From contig CM038221.1 in NCBI GenBank assembly GCA_021442155.1, forward strand, positions 77,144,494-77,208,493: 64,000 bases of DNA. The letters run 5' to 3'. Position numbers and translations under genes: made by a program. Numbering within the stretch: the first letter of the stretch is position 1; every line of letters begins with the position of its first letter. Below, piece after piece: positions 60,886 through 64,000 of this stretch. The notes under the pieces were generated by a model. That model did no database searches. It saw only the letters and a program-made list of their open reading frames with translations, and was not told the origin of the DNA. Source of the stretch: Cymbidium sinense. Taxonomy: Eukaryota; Streptophyta; Magnoliopsida; Asparagales; Orchidaceae.

Positions 60886-62104
60886 ACACACATATCACAA
60901 AAAAGATAAAATGTTAAATTTTAAAATTTTTTATGAAAGATTTAGTCAATTCTCACTCATATATACGTAAAAAAACTAATTGTGAACATCTATGTTCGAC
61001 TTAAGACGTTAACTAAACGAACACGATAAACATTTTAAGGATATATAAACGAATGAAAACAAACAATTCAAACGATTTAACAAGTGATGTGTCAAGCTCG
61101 CTCGTTACACCCCTAGATGCCAGTAAGGCTTTTTCCACATTTAGATACAGTAGAAAAATCTATATATAAAGTTATTTGGCAGAGTCAAGCAATAAAATAA
61201 TAATAATATTAAGTCGTATTTAACAAGCGTAGGACAAATACATCAATGACTTATGAACTGGTTGATGTTAACAATGAGGGAAAATGTGCACAGTCGTACA
61301 ATAATAAACATATACACTTTATTATCTTAGCTATATGCTCCATAATTTCTAGGGTAAACATCGTCGATTTGAGTCCTTTATATGATATTATTTAAATATT
61401 TATTATTAGGTTTTATGTAAAATTTGATCTGGGCTATGTTTGTGCTCAAAATATAAATCTTTATAGCAATTTAAGAGTAATAAATTCTCTTGTATGAGCC
61501 AATGATGTTAATTACGCTCAAATCAACTGTTCAATCTAGAAAAGTAATTCTTTGATAACAAGCAGCACCAAGGAGGCTGAGTGCAAACCAAATTCTTTCA
61601 CAAACATAAACTTTATAATTTGTCTTTGAAAAATTCAATAAAACTAGGTTGAAAAAGTTGAAGAAAGAATAAATTACATTGATGATTGAACAATCAAGTG
61701 ATCTGATAGATTAGAAAAGGAGTAAATTCTTTGACTTATGTTCTTGTGAAATCTACTTATTGCTTTATAATTTAGATGTTATAAATGTCCAAACAACTAT
61801 TTGTGATAATTTTATCAGTATTTTATTGGATTTATACAAATCTGAAGATAGTATACAAGCACAACTAGATGTAGTTGATATTAAAAAAAAGAATCCACAA
61901 ATCTTAGAGAACTATTCATATATTTTAACTTCATCGCAACGGGTATGCAACAATTTCAAACAGATGAATAATTTTTTGGTTAATTTTTTTAACTAAGCAT
62001 GATTATAATCTTAATTACGTAATTAGACACTTAAAAAAATTTTTAAAATAGGCCCAGTCTTGCGTTCAGTGGCTTATTTAATTTTTTTTTTAAAATAAAT
62101 TAAA

Positions 62105-62998
62105 TACACAACCGTCATTTTTTGGCCGTATCGGGCTCATCCGGTGTCATATTTTAGCGTGCTTAGTATCGTTGGAAAGATAACGAGAAGTACTAGAACT
62201 TTCATGTTGACAATTTTTGACGATTCTCGGCTGGATAGCCGAAGTTTTTGCGTATGTATAAATTTTTTAGATGCAAAAAAAAATATTTATTGCGGCAACC
62301 CTCATTTTTGGCCGTATCGGGCTCATCCGGTGTCGTATTTTAGCATGCTTAGTATCGTTGGAAAGGTAATTAAAAGTACTATAATTTTTATGTTGATAAT
62401 TTTTGACAATTCTCCCCCAGATAACCGCAGTTTTTGCATATGTATAAATTTTTAAGATGCGAAAAAATATTTTTTGCGGCAGCCCTCATTTTTTTTGGGC
62501 CATAACGGGCTCATACGGTGTTGGATTTTAGCGTTTTTAGTATCGTTGGAAAGGTAATGAGAACTACTACAACTTTCATGTTGATAATTTTTGACGATTC
62601 TCGCCTGGGTAGCCGCAATTTTTGCGTATGTATAAATTTTTAAGATAGAAAAAAATATTTATTGCGGCAGCCCTCGTTTTTTGGCCGTATCGGGCTCATC
62701 CGGTGTCGGGTTTTAGCATGCTTGTTATCATTGAAAAGATAATGAGAAGTAATACAACTTTCATGTTGATAATTTTTGATGATTCTCGTCCGGGTAGCCG
62801 CAGTTTTTGCGTATATATAAATATTTAAGATGCAAAAAAAATATTTATTGCGGCAGCCCTAATTTTTTGGTCGTATCGGGCTCATCCGGTGTTGGCTTTT
62901 AGCGTGCTTGATATCGTTGGAAAGGTAATGATAAGTACTACAACTTTCATGTTTATAATTTTTGACGATTCTCGCCCAGGTAACCGTAGTTTTTACAT
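62105..62998 (+). repeat. 186-bp tandem repeat, five copies
   Basis: Units share GGCCGTATCGGGCTCATCCG, GTATCGTTGGAAAGGTAATG, ACAACTTTCATGTTGATAAT and GCCGCAGTTTTTGCGTATGT. The GGCCGTA-type marker recurs at 62124, 62310, 62498, 62683 and 62869, a spacing of 185-188. The first and last copies are incomplete at the edges. The 103-residue open frame across it (62144-62455) repeats itself and is not a gene. The unit length is in the range of plant satellite monomers. Confidence 0.92.
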
Positions 62999-63436
62999 TT
63001 ACATTGTCTCAAATAGTGAAATCTAGGAAATTTATCACTCTCAAAATCAACCAGATGAAACATTGCATATTTTTTTGTAACTAACTTCAATAAAACGCTC
63101 TTCCTGAAATGCAATTAACAAACTCTTAAGAGATATGACATATCGCCAATAAAAAATATACGTTATGGTTCAACCTCTTGTGAATGTGTTGTGAGAACAA
63201 ACTGAATTAAAACAAACCTATATGAACCTAATGCTGATATTTGATGTAATCCAATCAAAACAAGAAAAGACTTAATATATATGTTAGCATGTGCAAATAG
63301 TTAACAACGTCGGAGATTATACAATTAAGAATTATACAACCGTGAAACTAAATGAATAAACACAACAAATGAGATACAACACAAGTAAATGTTATCCATT
63401 GCCTACAAAAGATAACAACACGGCCTTCTATCTTCG
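62999..63436. other. Spacer without recognisable features
   Basis: About 440 bases of AT-rich DNA with no supported ORF or repeat. Confidence 0.45.
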
Positions 63437-63973
63437 TCAATGCCTGCATGCTGGAATCGCATCACTATCGGGAGTGTAATGGGCTGGTGGTCGTTGTGGC
63501 CGGTCGTGTAGATGATGCTCTTGATGTTGCCCCTCTTGTTCGACCTGCTCGACCGGTTGTTGTGAATATCTCATGTGTGTAACACTAGGTACATCGGCGA
63601 GTAAGAAGCGTAGTGCAGGTACAGGCGATGTCATATGGAATGATGGTGTACCATATGTGGGAGGGACTATTGCCTACCATGGGTGCATCTGACTCCACAT
63701 AGCTTCTGTAATGAATCGGGAGGCTATGTGAATGCATATAGACGGCGACCATTGGTGTAGAGGATGGACCAACATCCATCGGCGCATCACGCTGGCGATG
63801 GCACCTAGAATGTTTGTGTCCCTGTATCTACTATCAGAGATATGTATATTGCACCGCACCTCCTTACACAACTCCTCATAGTGATTGATAAAATGCTGAA
63901 ATTTTGTGTCATCATTCTTCCCAAAGTAATGCTGGAATGCATCCTCAGTGTTAAGGATGTGCTCACGTTGCAT
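63437..63973 (-). pseudogene. Unidentified, probably transposon-related ORF, 3' part
   Basis: Three overlapping minus-strand open frames read on from one another. The first, 63674-63973, contains NTEDAFQHYFGKNDDTKF. The second, 63585-63779, contains MDVGPSSTPMVAVYMHSHS. The third, 63437-63634, contains MRYSQQPVEQVEQEGQHQE and ends in CRH-stop. The composition (Pro/Ser/Gln/His-rich, low-complexity tail) is like the C-terminal tails of plant transposon-encoded proteins of the plant-mobile-domain or Mutator-like kind, but I cannot assign it. Two frame changes, or introns, would be needed to join the parts. It may continue beyond the right edge; the ATG at 63973 need not be the true start. Confidence 0.4.
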
Positions 63974-64000
63974 TGAAAGCAGAATTAGTTAAGATTAGAT

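Larger units (their letters stand above)
59629..62100. other. AT-rich sequence with microsatellites, no gene
   Basis: No gene can be supported. Two stretches, about 60625-60670 and 61008-61070, share GTTAACTAAACGAACAC and the following bases, a partial direct repeat. The second ends near CTCGCTCGTTACACCCCTAG, which recalls the ends of common plant hAT-like or MITE repeats. No matching left end was found. Open frames at 60252-60464 and 61760-61996 have no family features. Confidence 0.45.

Noticed and set aside
62144..62455. 103-residue open frame with an internal duplication
   Set aside because: It spans two units of the 186-bp tandem repeat and is broken in the other units.

Overview
The window is plant nuclear DNA, AT-rich and made almost entirely of transposable elements. 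The evidence is Ty3/gypsy, Ty1/copia and L1-type LINE proteins of plant type, plant-type primer-binding sites and long di- and trinucleotide microsatellites. I found no convincing cellular gene, tRNA, rRNA or CRISPR array. The repeat style suits a large-genome flowering plant; I cannot name the species.

1-36.5 kb is dominated by one Ty3/gypsy family whose primer-binding site (TGGCGACTCTGCTGGGGA) and integrase tail point to the Tat/Ogre lineage. Its LTR appears to be about 7.6 kb (one apparently complete copy, 18168-25759, minus strand), starting TGTT(A/G)ACC and ending ACCACA. Two plus-strand LTR fragments lie at 1-8375. A minus-strand chain LTR-internal-LTR-internal-LTR start runs from 25759 down to 8376. 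Four further LTR fragments (25760-36476), each keeping its 5' terminus but cut short by the next, follow to the right. The internal regions keep the primer site and an array of about 75-bp repeats with small palindromes; nearly all gag-pol is gone.

33.5-47.4 kb is a mosaic: a repeat seen at 33456-34925 and again, inverted, at 43245-44990; a decayed Tork-like copia element (36477-39447, minus); a decayed Ale/Retrofit-like copia gag-protease fragment (41990-43244, plus); a (TA)n tract of 139 bp; and a decayed plant transposon ORF (46456-47430, minus).

47.4-53.1 kb is an almost full-length L1-type LINE (minus) with ORF1 and ORF2, a (TA)n 3' end and a 14-bp target-site duplication, inserted into the preceding transposon. 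54.5-59.6 kb is a non-autonomous gypsy-type element (plus): two LTRs of about 1.1 kb with TATA boxes and a GC-rich CCACCG-like tract, a Tat-type primer site, a polypurine tract, and an interior of tandem arrays (71-86 bp and 90 bp units) instead of genes. 59.6-64 kb holds microsatellites, a five-copy 186-bp tandem repeat and a broken ORF at the right edge.

Nothing here works as a pathway. The story is nested insertion, truncation and tandem-repeat birth inside retrotransposons. The most unusual signals are the compensating palindromes in the leader arrays, the very long LTR with its serial truncated copies, and the gene-free array-bearing element at 54.5-59.6 kb. Homology statements come from reading the sequence; no alignment or database search was run.
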